This document shows positions 1 through 13,469 of a stretch of DNA of 64,000 nt, piece after piece. Position numbers and translations under genes: made by a program. The notes under the pieces are model-generated. The model saw nothing but the letters and a program-made list of their open reading frames with translations. It made no database searches and was not told where the DNA came from. This DNA comes from Lineus longissimus (Eukaryota; Nemertea; Pilidiophora; Heteronemertea; Lineidae), in NCBI RefSeq assembly GCF_910592395.1, contig NC_088323.1, forward strand, positions 1,426,001 through 1,490,000, written 5' to 3'. How positions within the stretch are numbered: position 1 is the first letter of the stretch; every line of letters starts with the position of its first letter.

Positions 1-846
1 CAGTTTTGTTCCAGTGATCAGCCAGCGAAGTCACTGACTGAGAAAGAAGACATCGTTCGCTCCGGGTCAAAAAGGAAAAGAAGCATGCAGGTAGGATAGC
101 TAACTGAGGGCAAGAAGATGAAACGACCAGGATTAAGTGCATGAAGAGACCGGAGTATCTTCAAATGTACCTTAATTTGTTGCAAAAGCCAACAGCCCGG
201 CGCCACCACAGGGGAAATCATTCCAAATCCAAATCACAGAAACAATCCGGCATCCATCTTTCATTTACTTTGACCCGGAGCACCTTAATCGGCGGTGGCT
301 GTCATATCATGGCGTGTTGGCTTGTCCCCGAAGCCCCGAAGAGCCATCATCACATCAGAGTTGTCGTGAAACTCGACCAAATGAGAAGAAAAATGATGAT
401 CAAATTCACTAACACGGCGATTCCCAAAGCAAACGTGTCCGAAAAAAGATGTGTGTACAATGATGCGGCTGACAGCTACTGGCAATATGACAAGAGTGGA
501 AACACTCAAAACACAGCTTTTGCGGGGCGACAGACGACGTAGGCCTACTGCTACGCCGATAGGACTGGAAAGGACTGGCTGCGTGACAAACAGAGGACTA
601 TAGCTGGTTCTGATCGATGCCTGTACATCCATTGACATTACCCTTCTGATGTCACCAGACAAGAACGGACATGGCGAATTGAAGCATCCACAATCCCAAA
701 ACACAATCCACACAACTATGTTGACGTACAGTTTTCCAGGGTCCTATTTGAATCAAACCATTAAGGGAAATCAATCCTCGGAACCTATCCCCTGCACACC
801 AAACTCTACTGCCCTTCATCAATCAGCTACAAGGCATTTCGCCAAC
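1..846. other. Intergenic, no supported gene
   Basis: Open frames occur on both strands and overlap one another. None has a splice context, a recognisable domain or a clear Kozak start, so I see no supportable feature. A TAGGCCTA palindrome lies at 540-547. Confidence 0.5.
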
Positions 847-1230
847 CTTCCCATCTATCTCGACCCGAACTCTTCCATCAATCGCTTCTTCTAATTTGCT
901 AAGGGCGTCTTTCTCCCAATACTGTCCTGGACCCAATGTTCCAGCGTCAGCTACGAAGTGCAACAGAGGTCTTACCCGACAATGTGGCGCTAACTCTTCG
1001 ATCTGTCGGAGAATTCGACTGGTTTCAGTCACGAGCCTGAGGCGTACAATCAAACTTCCCCATCTCTCGTGCCCCCAACTCCTCCATCAGTCGTAGTGCC
1101 GATTTGCTAATAGAGCTGGCGTCTTCCTCCCATTACTGTCCCAGACCCGCCACTCTCACTGGATAGCAACAGCAACAAATAAGGCTGCCTTGTCAGGACC
1201 CTGTACAATGTGACGCTAAAGGAACGATTC
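847..1230 (-). pseudogene. Decayed tandem repeat of coding appearance
   Basis: Two diverged copies lie head to tail with an offset of about 210-225 bp (copy 1 about 847-1000, copy 2 about 1056-1225). Anchors are the blocks near 917 and 1131 (ACTGTCC followed by a GACCC-type string) and near 981 and 1206 (AATGTG then CGCTAA). On the minus strand copy 1 is open and reads GPGQYWEKDALSKLEEAIDG. Copy 2 aligns as GLGQ, stop, WEEDAS and later LRLMEELGAREMGKF. The in-frame stop and gaps in copy 2 suggest a relic of a repeat-containing protein gene rather than a working exon. I do not recognise the family. A non-coding minisatellite is the alternative. Confidence 0.35.
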
Positions 1231-3350
1231 CACACGAACACTTCCCACACCCCACTAGCTGTTATTCAAACGGTGGCATTGGTGCGGTTGACATCCCTTC
1301 ATGATACTTGCTCGTCCCACCAACTGCATCAGCAGGTATTTCAAAATCTCAGTTACCCGCTGGAGACAGTGTAGTGGCGTAGTGGCTACCAAAGCGGTAA
1401 ACCGCTCCTGCCCCTGTGGTTCACAGTGGTCTACCAATGATATCCTAAACGATCTGTCGTTGCAAACAGCTCAGACAAAGAAACTGATGCCATCTGAAAA
1501 AAACACCACTATTTGCTTCAGCACATTACAGAAGATTGATTGCACAAAAAAGCAATAGTTAGAACACTGATGGGTCCTGGGAAGAATAGCCTCCCGATAT
1601 ATTAACCAACCTCCTCTACTCAATTCGATGTGGACACATTGATGTTTCCAGTTCGTTTGACCCAGACCGCCATCCACATTTCGTAACTTCTTAACTAGCA
1701 GTTTAAAAAGCTTCCTCTAAAACCAATCACAGACGGCCCTTATCACCCAACTCGCACTGACTAACGGCCCAACACATCAACAGCACAAAAGCTCTCAGCA
1801 GAAACAATTCAAACCCATTTTTCCTCATTCAATCTGACCTTAACGCTTTGAAAGATCCAACTTCTTGATTTGTCTTTACAGTTGGTTTGACACCACAGCC
1901 TATCACCGGGTAACTAGCGCTCTTGGTAAATTGGCTGCTGAGGCTATTAGTGTTGTCACGACACTTTATCTTTATGTCAGCCGCTCTAGCGTGAATTGAC
2001 CTTCTTGTGTGGATGGATAAGGCAAGATCCCTGGATGCGATACGGGTTTTTTTCTTCTTGAAAGAGAAAAACGACTTTCGGGGAAGACCGTTAAGTGATC
2101 CGAAATACGCAAGAAACAGGATCGCCGGCTTCTGCAAAGTGCAACTAATGTGAGATCTTTGCGATGTCTTCTCTTTTATCAACTGTTTTATCATGAATCG
2201 TCCCTCCTGTATGGAGCATTGAGACGTGGACAGAACAGAGTAAGCTAGACAAATCACGACCTTTCTGGTCGTTGGTCACAGAAAGAAAAAGAAGGCTTAG
2301 GAGGAGGCTTTCGATTTAAGTGACCCAGCCAGAAAAAGAAAGAGTCTGATCGACAATAGTACATTGTGAGACCGAAGCGATTGATACTATTGCGATCAAA
2401 GAAATGTTTTTTAAGCGTAACTTCTTTGGCGAAGCAGTGACATGGATAAATTGGTCGAGCTAGCGGGATAGAACATTTCGTTTTTCTCATAGCGGAAAGT
2501 AAAAAGTGGGTAGGCATGTTTGTGATCAAGTACTACACAGGACGTGTGGCCATCGCTAACCTTTGTGATGAATAGTTTTGATTGTGGCACTGAGATGAAC
2601 GGATGGATCAAGCTGTTAACAATATCGTTTTTCATATGGTGAAGTTGAAGAACGAGCGGGAAGTCTGAAGTGACGCAGCATGCAAGAGGCGGAAGCAACA
2701 AACCACAGAGTACGTTTATGAGAATATAGCGTGAGACCTTAACTGTTGATATTGCGATGAGTCAAATGATGAAAAGGGCTATAGACAAGAGGTTTTGCTG
2801 TAGTACAGTACGCCAGGAAGTTCGTAAGGTTGTCCAATACGGAAATAAATAGATGAGATCTTTGCTATCCTAGCGCTGAAAGAAAATGTCCCTCAGCTTA
2901 TTTTTTGCTGGAAGCTGTGATGTGCGTAGATTTGGCGAACGTATCCCTTTACCGGCAATCCTTTTATCTGGTTTTCCATCAGAAAAACTAGAAGCCCATT
3001 ACGTATTCTGAATAGGCAAGTCCTTTTTTGCCATGGCCTCGTCCCATTACCACTGACCAGCAATTATTTATTCATGCGACAACTGAGGTAATAACTACTT
3101 TGTTTTGCAGAGATGTCTTGTAGAACACATGATATCATTGAAAGTACATTTCGATTGCATATGATTGGTTTTGAAAGAAAGCTGGTCTGCTGATTGAATG
3201 GCTGGGATAATAGGCCATCAATTAAAAACACATGGCGTCCAGGCTTTCCAAAAAGGACCTTCTCCCCCTCGCCAACAACAACATGATTATCGGCAAGTTG
3301 GTGAGCTCATTCTACGACCTTTACAAATCATCGTAAACATCCGTATGGAG
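1231..3350. other. Intergenic, no supported gene
   Basis: I see only short overlapping open frames on both strands, without splice signals or recognisable motifs. Confidence 0.5.
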
Positions 3351-3358
3351 GTATATAA
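3351..3358 (+). promoter_or_regulatory. TATA-like element upstream of the tRNA gene
   Basis: GTATATAA lies immediately 5' of the tRNA gene. Upstream TATA-like elements help pol III initiation at tRNA genes in several animals. Its position directly against the mature 5' end is closer than usual, so function is an inference. Confidence 0.35.
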
Positions 3359-3375
3359 GTCTCTGTGGCGCAATT

Positions 3376-3415
<40 letters not shown>

Positions 3416-3432
3416 GAGCCCACCTAGGGACG
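3359..3432 (+). tRNA. tRNA-Asn (anticodon GTT)
   Basis: This is a 74-nt cloverleaf with no intron. The acceptor arm GTCTCTG pairs with TAGGGAC (including two G-T pairs), followed by discriminator G. The D stem is GCGC/GCGC around a 9-nt loop containing GG. The anticodon stem TTCGG/CCGAA encloses CTGTTAA, with anticodon GTT at 3393-3395. The T arm is GGTGG-TTCGAGC-CCACC. Internal pol III promoters are visible: A box TGGCGCAATTGG (3366-3377) and B box GGTTCGAGCCC (3411-3421). The gene decodes asparagine AAC/AAU in cytosolic translation. No second tRNA was found nearby, so it is solitary here. All stems pair, so it looks functional. Confidence is high. Confidence 0.96.
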
Positions 3433-3437
3433 TATTG

Positions 3438-3444
3438 TTTTTTT
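3438..3444 (+). terminator. Pol III T-run terminator
   Basis: Seven consecutive T residues begin 6 nt after the tRNA discriminator base. This matches the oligo-T signal that stops RNA polymerase III. Confidence 0.85.
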
Positions 3445-6400
3445 GGCTTTTTGCGATACGTTATGCATTTCTCTGCTGAAGGAAAAGTAGGCTGCGTAGC
3501 ATCCTACACCTAAGGGACTTTTTGTAATAACGAAGGTTAGCAAAATAGGCCTACGCCGATGTTTTTGGTGTTATACAGCAAATATTAGTGTGCATGATGA
3601 TATAGAAGGATTATACTGGAGTATACCTCAAAGACATATCATGTCTCATGAGCATCGACTCGTAAACATAAATTAATGTGCTGAGTGTATACATGTATAA
3701 ATAAATATCTGACTCGTAGTAATGTCATCAACATTCGTCAGTTAGATGAGGTGATTCCAGGTATTCACCGTTTGATCTCACAAACATTATATCCGCAGTC
3801 TTATCCTGAGTGATGATAAATATCATAAATATAGAAGAATTGGACATGAATAGTAACATTCTTCTATCAGTGGACCTTGTAATCATGGTTAAGGACATAG
3901 TAGTTAAATCCAGTTTAAAACTAAACTTACCAAGTACGTTGGACAGATATTTCTTTCAATAAATCTGAGCTTCTGTTCACAACCCGAAGGCAAGATAGAT
4001 TCATTATCCCGTCTTGATTCATCGCTGAAAATGACGACGACGACACTTTCAGTTCTCACGACAATATGTTTTCAACTTGGAGTTTAAAAAACCTAAAATA
4101 TCAGGTCATTGTGTACATACCTTTGTTTAGTACATGTCAATGATATGGTCGGTAATGTTTAGTAGTCATGTTAGTCATGCCAAGTCCTACATGACTATCA
4201 AGAGATAAGCGTGTTATACCCACATTTACATAGATAAAGCATGAGTTATACATATTGGTAAAAGCCTATAAAATCATAAAAATGATAAAGGTTTCGAGAG
4301 CATTTTAAGGATATGGCTAACGACAAGATATCAATGAAATGGGATCTTTTACGATGTTATCTATAGCAGTTTAATGGAGTACATCAACAGCTATTAATAA
4401 TGTCAATGTGAAAGTTATGTGATTCACACAACAACAATAATAGCAATGTACAAATTACCATAGGATATCACAAAATCAACATGATATAAACTAAAGAGCA
4501 GAAATCGCAAATTTGATAAATTCTTTAAAGTTTTCATAAAATTTAGATAAAGTTTAAGTGTCGAAATTTAAAATTGTTATCAGTTGTTTTGTCAATAAAG
4601 GCTTTGAAATGTCAGCTGGTTTTTAAAAGAGCAGTAAAATGCCTTTCACCTGTTGTATCGCACGGGCCATTTAGACAGTTTGAGTGATCTGAACTAACCG
4701 TGTTGTCTGCTTCTCTATGTTTTTGTTTTTACGCAATACGGAGCATAAAAAGTTGAGGCTGTACGGTAGATTTTGAATGATGATTCAGCAATATTGGTAT
4801 CAGTTTGGTATTCAGCTGTAGTATCATATCAGCACTAACGATAACATGAGCAACTGAATACAGTGTTACCAAAGCTGATTTAGTCCAGTTAAATCTACAA
4901 AAAGACCTATTATTGTATTCCGGTCAACGGACGTCGGGTCAGACCTAAGAGAAAATTGCTTTTCTCATAAAATAGTGTCACGTATATGAAGATCCAAAGA
5001 ACGCCAGACGCGATTTCGTCCATCAAATGCTCGTATTATTCAAAATAGGGAACGATTGCCGTGAATATGGAATTGCTTCATTTGATACCAAACCAAGCCC
5101 TCGGCACTGTTTCAGGAAGTTCGCCAGTAAAGTTCGACGTCAAATGTGGTCAACAGATGATGCCAAGTTTTCTTTGTCTGCCCCTCTTCTATATTTAATT
5201 GATTTATTCATCCCGTTTCTCCAAGAAATATATCGATCCACAGATTCTCCTCCTATGAAATTTTTAATGAGGCCATCGACGTTAATTTCCGAGTCTTTAA
5301 ACTGAAGATGGAAAACCCCAGGAAGAAAGTTGGTCACATTCAGTCTTAAGATGAACCAGTTTTACCAGTTGAATGAGCAATTAGAATGTGATAGAGTAAT
5401 AAAACCCCTACCGTAGATTGTACGAGAGCAAATCCGAATCTGGGTGAATATCGCCACTAAAGTCTTTATCTTGCAGACTGCTGGTGAGACGAACGAATGC
5501 TCTCATAATAGATATCTTTCAAACCGTAATCGATCAGTCGTAAGATGTTTTTCTCCGGCTGCTGACAAGAATCGTCTAGTTTGCCTTGCAAATTTGGCAA
5601 AGAGATTAGACGGTTTACTCAAGATGACTCAAGCAAATATATCTGTACGCAAAAGAAATGCTATGGTAATCATTATCTGAAGCACCAGTTGTTTTTCTAT
5701 TTCGTTTCTTTTTGTAGCGATCTGTTATTAAGCGTTACTTTTTCAGCAAGACCAGCATCAGGATCGACGTTGTGGCCGAACTGAATGAACCTTTGACCAT
5801 ACCCGACCCATGTATAATATTCTCCTAAACATGAGACTAAGCCAAGCATTTCCAAACTATTGATACCGTTTATTTACAGCTAATTACTCTCATAAACAAC
5901 TTATTAACAAAGCGATCTATATTGCTTAAAAGTACATTTTGGAGTGGCTATCAAAATGATAAACACTCATCGACTGAGCCATCGGAATAACCTTGCCATA
6001 TACATGTACTCTGAGTATGCAAGTCTGATCAGGAAAATTGATAATTCGACATAATTTAGGAACTACAATGGGTCAGGTCAAATATCTATGAACTGTTATA
6101 TCGGTTTCAGTGTTAGAGTGAACCTGACGGGAGCTCACAAATCGGTCTTCCTGAACAGATTACGACTTATGTTAGCTGAATGCTGATCATGAAGAGATAA
6201 CCCCCAGCAGTTAAATAGTTCTCTTGTTTATAACATTGGCCCTTAAGAAGGTCAACCAAGATATCGTGAGATCAAAAACATTGTGTTAAAACAACAGATA
6301 AACCTAGTAGAAACATTCTAAAAACTAGAAGAAACACCGTGAAACTACCGCTATTTTTACAACGAAGTCAGTGAACTCGACCAACGTTTACACCTTGTTT

Positions 6401-7990
6401 GCAAATTATCAACAAAGATGCCTCCTCTGAGAATCAGAGGTGGCGAAGTCAATGATCTGTCAGAGAATTTTTCCCTAAAAGTGCCAGGGGGCTAAAGCGT
6501 TGTGGGTGAGAAAATCGAGGATAAAGGATGGTCATATATAGATCAGAACATATTCTTTCTTTTCTATACTGTCGTTTACTCTGCCCACGGCAACTGCGCC
6601 TAATGAAGATGACTGTACTCCTTTTTAACTGCTGTTGTACTAATATGGCAAGGGAAATGTCATCGAACTTGTCAGATGTTTTTTTGCGCCAAAGGAAATT
6701 ACCTCAACGAGTTCAACGAAATGTTTGTTAACGCAAAGATCACACAAATACATTTGTCCAAGTGCCAAAGAGTATTAGCCAAATGGGAACATAAGCGTTT
6801 TTGGTTCTAACAGTTATAATACTAAGCTGAGGCAATGGCAAAGACGCAGGTAATGTCCTTGATTTGACTTTTTCTCTTTTTGTTATAGGCGACAAATCGA
6901 GATGAAAAATGTCCCTTTACATGTGGAAGAGGCGAAAGCAGATATCATAGACTTGTTTATCATTCACGATTATCAATGAACTCGGTTTGTTGTATTCTTG
7001 CTTCAAACTTCCGATTCGTCAAAAAGGAAAGAAATCTACAACCTTTCAAAATGTTTCCCTTTAATCCCAAGCTAAGTAGTGTTTTGGGGGATAGAGAAGT
7101 TTGAAATGTCACATGAATATCTAATGCTCGGAGTTGTAAGTCATCCAGGCACTATTCTGTGGTTTTAGAATCCGATAAATAGCTAAAGCCTTTTGTTGAA
7201 ATCTACCGATCGGAAATGGGTTTTGTCATTTACCAAGTGAACTTTAAAGGGTAGTTTGAAATATCATTTAGATATGAAGACATTTACACGCATTCTCCTT
7301 TCAATGTACGATTCTACTCAGACAGACTAGTAAATAGTTTGGGACGATCTTTTGAAATGCTGCCAAAGGAACATACAGCTTCTGTTGCATACGACTATGA
7401 AATAGCTATATCACTCAACGGAGCATCGTGCGAAACGATGATGATAACTATCAAATACCTTGACGGTCTACTCCACCCTGGTAGTATTGAGTCCAGCCCG
7501 TATTCTTCTGCCATGAAACCGCAAATCGACACGACAAGGGAGTCGGAGCGTTTTGCCAAAAGAGGCCATTTCCGAGCGGTTACTAAGAGACCAAGAATGT
7601 GAACACGTGGAGCAAGTCGAACTTCAGTGCCTCAGAGGACCAACTTCATCGCCTCAATTCTTCAAGTTATAACCTTGGGGTGATCCTTGCTAACAAATTC
7701 TCAATTTGTCACATTTCATATACATGTAGATAGAAATCACTGCCTGCCTCCCATTTGCATGAAATGGCTTGGAACTTCTTAATTCAAGGTGGTGAACCTA
7801 TCAGCAATACACTTATCTTTCCATTAAATCAGTTATCTCTCCCATTAACGTAATCACCGAACCAAGGCCACGTGAAGTAGCACCCGACCAGTGGCTATCG
7901 ATATTCAATAAGCAAATGGCCCTGGAATGATAAACCTGTAAGCGCAGCTGGGAGTTGTCCAGACCTGAGCGCATGCCATACCCTTGGCAA
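3445..7990. other. AT-rich intergenic DNA
   Basis: This long AT-rich stretch has no supported gene. TAGGCCTA occurs at 3546 and TACATGTA at 6001 and 7721. The longest open frame here (81 codons from an ATG at 7357) has no domain I recognise and no flanking splice sites. Confidence 0.5.
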
Positions 7991-7997
7991 TTTTCAG

Positions 7998-8142
7998 TGA
8001 CCTTGGCTTTGGCTTGACCTTGGCTACAATATAGTCAAGGTCAAGGCAAAAATCAAGGTTGGTTCAGTGACATCCAACGACCTAGAAATGTGATGCTGTT
8101 GTCGAACGCGAACCAGCAACACCAGTTCTACCACCAAGGTCA
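7998..8142 (+). promoter_or_regulatory. Cluster of extended nuclear-receptor half-sites
   Basis: Four copies of (T/C)CAAGGTCA lie within 145 bp. They are at 7998-8006 (minus), 8015-8023 (minus), 8035-8043 (plus) and 8134-8142 (plus). This is the known extended half-site bound by monomeric NR5A/SF-1 and ERR-type receptors. The sites at 8015 and 8035 sit in an imperfect inverted repeat. No gene start is visible within several kb, so an enhancer role is only an inference. Confidence 0.35.
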
Positions 8143-8149
8143 ATCTCAT

Positions 8150-11100
8150 AAAGTCCCCGAACAAAATTAACCGTAATTAACCTTGAAAGAGATAAAACTG
8201 CTGAGTGTCCTTAATTATACGGGCGGAATCACGTCCTACTTCAATCCATCAGAGATCCCCGCCATTCACACCCGTAAACCCCTGACCCCATGATCTCAGC
8301 CAGGGAGTATACCGGCCAGAAATGGCGCATTAGCACTTTAAATCAACATTTATTGCCGTTTTTACTTTCTTGATTGGGGATTTCTGCTAATGTGACGATT
8401 CATATTCCAAGTTAGTCACGGATTGTTCGCAATTTGGTGTATGCCTCAATTCGGTGACTCTTTTAATGTCATTGCCTTTGGATTCCTTTTCAGGTAAATG
8501 ACATTTTCAAAGAATCTGGAGAGGTGTCATAGCGCGGCCACTTGCCAGCACTAAGCATTATGTATAGCATACGATTGTTCGGAATTACTTTCGAAACGTA
8601 TAAGCCCTCTGCAGTTTCCTGGAATACCTTCTTTTCTAACTCGAACAAAGCCGTTTCTAGAGAATAACCTGAGTGTGATCTCACATCATGGTCGTCGCGC
8701 GTGGGTTTAACTATCACTATAACCCATGCTAGTAGCTATTTCTCTAATTACTGTGCAGGATGGTTTCTTTTTCTGAAAAGTAACGACCACTCATTTCTAA
8801 GTACGAAACTTTCGTCAGACAATTCACATGCCTCAGTCCATAAACCTGATATTCGGAGAATGTTAGAATTTCGTCTTCCAGGCATTCTCATCTCTCTTTT
8901 CGCTCCGTGACCAAATGGTGACATGCAATATTATGTTGCCGTGAAAATCAACTCATGGAAAACCTTCATTACGTCCCCGATGATAAGTGCCGTATATCAC
9001 TTCATGTCCGAGATTACTGTATCAATGAGGGAATCCGTTTATCACTAATTCCATCGATGTAAATCTAATGGTAACAAAATACACTTCGATTTTCAATCAG
9101 TCATTGCAAATTTACCTTCGATAGCCGAAAGGTTACAGAGGGATGCTCTGTCACGTCCTAGAGTTCGTCTCTCTCTACTTTGTTTTGCATACACAGAACT
9201 TACCACTAAGAAATAAGTTGATAATCGTTGCCACGTGCAGTTGCTGATACAGAGGATGTGCGTCTATGGTTCCTATCAACCCGAACTCGATGCGATGTAC
9301 GCATGTTAAAGGAGATCTCCCTACTGCATTGCTACATCGAAAAGCCCTACTAATGACAAACACAATTGAAGACAATTTTCTGCTGAATCGACAACAGTCA
9401 ACAACATTGAACGACGATCGTCACGTACCGATTACGTCCGCTGCATCTGTAAACTAAAGAAACTACTGTGGAATCTAGCATGGCAACTAGTCCTCCTTGC
9501 GGTAGTCGACGTCATCTCTGCGCCAAGCTATTGACACAACAGAAGACAGTACCAGTTGAATGTGGTAATTAAAAAGACGATTCCCCAGGCACTTTCCTTT
9601 TGGATAACCAATATCAATAGCATAGCAATACGACTAAAAGCACGACATTTAAGACGCATTGTACCATTTTTCTTAAAAGACACCGCAGGTAAGACGTATT
9701 CCAGTGTTACCGGATACAGCAATAGCTACTGATTCGCACACGAAGAAGAAAGAATATGAACAGTCATTTTCATCGAGGTAACATACCCTACTGTGCAACC
9801 CACAGAGTACTGCAGATATGAATATCTAAATGGTTTACTCTTTAGAAAAGTCACATGAATTTAATGTGGTTTCTAATTCAGTTCATAGCTATGCCCAACG
9901 GCACCTTTCTAGCGTGGAACGCATCCCTACGGTCCATGAAGTCACAAAGATTGCGCTAACCCTAACTATCCCACGAAAGGTGGAGATTGTTCGCGTGAAG
10001 AATTCGTAGTAAGGTGACATGTCGGATATTGCGAACATTACCAGTCAATAACTTACAGCAAGAAACTGAATGCTTTTCTGAAGGTCGGCATTCGAAAATG
10101 TAAAGGCGTATGATCATTTGGTCTGATTACAGACGCTGGGGACACGAGCTTCTTTGTGATGTGTTGGTCGCCATTGTTGTAAGCGAGAAAGCCGATGTCT
10201 TTGCTACTGTGGGGGACGCCAGTTGGACCAACCCTACTCGTCTGTCGATACCTGTACGATACACAACAGTTACAGAAGGAAAAGTTCATGTCAGGTGAAA
10301 TTACAATTTCATCCAGATTCACGCCCATTCCACTTAGACCATATGGTATTCTTATGCCAAAGAAAACCCATTGAGAAGATTGCTGTGCTGATGTACATAC
10401 AAAGTACGAACGCCCTGGAAACATATATTACCTCGATATTTCAACTCGATCATGCTGAGACGCTGAAGTCACATGTCATTAGTTCAAACAAGACCTGAGA
10501 CCCTTGACCAGAGTTAATATGGCTTGCTTGTTACCTTAAGATTAAACTTCGTCTCGTTTTCAAACAAACCATAATTCTCCATCTCCTGACATTGACGAAG
10601 CCAGGTCATGCAACAGGTTATATTTACTCGCCTTAAAAACGCTCAGTTTTGTTTTCAGCGGGTAATAAGGAAATCTCACGGAAAGCTTTTGAGTTTTATC
10701 CTGTAAACTGTAACCTGATGCCGTCTTAAAAACCACCGGGAAGAGAACTAATCATCCGGCTAAGAGCAATAACATGCAATTCAGATTTTTCAATGAGATG
10801 TTTTTCTGACAATACGAGAACTCTTCACTCTGTTTCTTGTGCCTCAAGCAGGGGTGAAGATTGCATTTCTACGCTTCTTGGGGAACGTTTCTGCCGCAGG
10901 GAGCAGGGAACAGGTCTGAACAGATCTGAATCCGATGATTTTATTTGTTTATGAGAGGACAAACTTTTGGGTTTGGAGATGAACGCAAGACATAATACAT
11001 ATCTCATTTTCCGGTAGGTCATGTTAATCAAAGCCAGTAGAATCCAGCCTTCAGAAGTTCATGTATTCGCATTTTCGCTAAGATGATGCGGAAGAAGGTG

Positions 11101-11755
11101 TAGCGGAGCATGCAGTCCATGTCATGAATGTCAAAGATCTTACGGACGTGTACAAGTTACGAAGACAGTGGCTTTTTCATGTTGTTCTGCATGGCATCCT
11201 CATCGAGATTGTGGCCCGTTTCACCTCGGACAGAAAGTCCGGGGTCAGGAGTACAGGCTACTGTGAAGCAAAAAGGGTGTTTACAATGTAAAGCGATGCC
11301 GAACGTCATTCATCTAAAACGGAGGGTATTGTTGATGCTCTTTTAGAATTTCATTTAAGCTAAAATGAAACTGACAGAAGCTACATTATTGTCTTGACTT
11401 TAATAGGTTTAATATTGCAAATGACATCCAGAAAAGAATATATATTGCATAGCTAAAATCACTTGGAGCTTGGATGGCTGATGGATCTGGCATCCTTGAG
11501 TTCATAATGTGAGGAAGCACTTCGTGACAGCCGGGCTTAGTCCTTGTGTCTTCGAACAAAACATAATCTGATGTCATCTAGTTTTAAGAACAAGATTCAA
11601 ACTTGATGGATTCAAGTCCTCATTTCGTGTCAGACGTTATCCAGTTTTTAATTCCAATGTAAGCTCTTAAGCCTGTCGTATTTTAGACGCCATACCAGGA
11701 ATGGTTGATACAATTTTTGCATTGAGAAGGTCAGCAAGAACGACAGAGTTGATTA
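8150..11755. other. Intergenic, no supported gene
   Basis: Several open frames overlap on opposite strands, for example around 10.05-10.50 kb. The minus-strand frame at 8490-8717 reads fairly protein-like but has no recognisable domain. Nothing is supportable as a gene. Confidence 0.45.
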
Positions 11756-11761
11756 TAGTTT

Positions 11762-11995
11762 CTTCTCCAGTGTGCAATATGCAGTTCGATCAAGAGAAAG
11801 AGTTAGTTATAGTTTCTTTTACTACAATTATACATCATTTCTTTCTTCTCCAGTTTGCAATATGCAGTTCGATCAAGAGAAATAGACGAGTTATACATGT
11901 GGTTTTTTCCATTTTGTAATACTGTTCGATCATGGGAGACAGAGTTATGCCATACTTGGTCTCCAGTTTGTAATACAGTTCGACATATGGATTGT
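11762..11995. repeat. Diverged tandem repeat with a GTTCGATCA core
   Basis: About four imperfect copies begin near 11762, 11847, 11906 and 11960. Each starts with a (T/C)TCCAGTTTG-like block, followed by CAATA(T/C), GCAGTTCGATCA and AAGAGAAA-like blocks. Copies 1 and 2 are nearly identical over about 50 bp, while copies 3 and 4 are shorter and more diverged. The minus strand therefore reads as repeated DRT-containing peptides. I take that as a consequence of the repeat, not as a gene. Confidence 0.6.
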
Positions 11996-13460
11996 TCACT
12001 CACTTGCTATTCGTGCCAGCTGTGAGTCTGACAGCTGTACCAAATCAGTGTCACCAAATCCTTTCCTTTTTAATACACCATCAATATGATACATGACGTA
12101 TATGGCATAATGAATGGCGGATACAAATCAGGTCGAGTACTGTCAAGTACCTTTCGACGACTACATCAGCAATGTCCATTGCTCTGCATTAAATATTCGC
12201 GGCAACTGAGTAACAATGTTGAGATCACGTACATGTACATGATATTTCATCAGTATCTGCAATGGATTATTCCAGTGAACACCTTTGTAATTGTCGCGAA
12301 CAGATAATGGCCAAGGTATATGAACAGGAGTCGTGACTTATACACAGCTAATATAACGCTGGGCAAGAGTTGATCTCGAAATATTTAAAAGCATCTGGAG
12401 ACTGCTTCTGATCTAATGGACAAGGACAAGAATTCGGATTATGCTGGTGCTGAAGCGGCTATTGTACATCCAAGAGAGCATGAGATCGAAAACCCTAGGG
12501 GAGATTCTACATCGTAATGTCCCTACCGGTACATATTGAATGACCTCGATGACTTCTAGAGACTCGATCTGAGTCCTGACTGGCGCCAAATTGACCATTG
12601 CGCAAGTACGACAATGCAGGACCGGAGGTGACCTCAAATATCAACAAAGCGCAAGATGACATTACGCTACGAAAAACAATAGATATAAACAAACTTACCT
12701 GTACATTCAGACGATATCTCAACGAATCATTCGATTGAACTTTGGTGAAAGTCCCAGATCAAATATAATCATAATGTAATCCAAATAAATGTTTATATCC
12801 GCATGGTCTACACGTATATCTAAAATCGATACTGACGAATGCTCTTTAGACAGGACACAAGTTGGAGTGTTTTCTGGTTTGACTTTGGGAGTTCACTAAC
12901 ACATGAGCAAGGTTGACAGGTTTTTTCGGTGTTGCATTCGTCAGCGACACTTCCTGAATACAACACGAGTGTTCAACCATATTTCAGATAGAGACATACC
13001 AGGAGTGAACGTCCTACCTCACTACTTTCACGATATGATTACCAGTTCGAGAGGTTTAATTGACACCACTTTGTGTGCAACCTGGTCCAGCACCTCAGCA
13101 AGTCAACACTGGCCAAAACATGTATCTTTACAATGACTTGTTATCAATGAAAGTTCGACGAAAGTTTTTTTCTTAGTAGACTCTTAAACGCAAACCCATC
13201 TACTCACGGCTAGTCTCGCTGATACTGAAGGAGTCCTTAAGCTCATTTAGGGAGGTAAATGTTCAATAGTCCTGTCTTACTTAAACAGATTTCTTTGGTT
13301 GAACACGAAAAGGTCCCAAGCCATAGTAACTATACAACACACATATCAAAATTCGTCCTATCATGAAATGAAAAGGTGAAAAGTACTTAATCTTCCAAAA
13401 GTAAGTTCTCCAACTGAGGTGAACCAAGAATAAATAGTATATTTTCTGAAGTAAAGCGAT
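11996..13460. other. Intergenic, no supported gene
   Basis: A good donor-like GTAAGT lies on the minus strand near 12695, following a short open segment. I find no acceptor or continuing exon, so I do not call a gene. Confidence 0.4.
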
Positions 13461-13469
13461 TAGTAAGCA

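Noticed and set aside
285-713. 142-codon minus-strand frame near the window start
   Set aside because: Composition looks random, an equally long frame overlaps on the other strand, and there is no domain or splice context.
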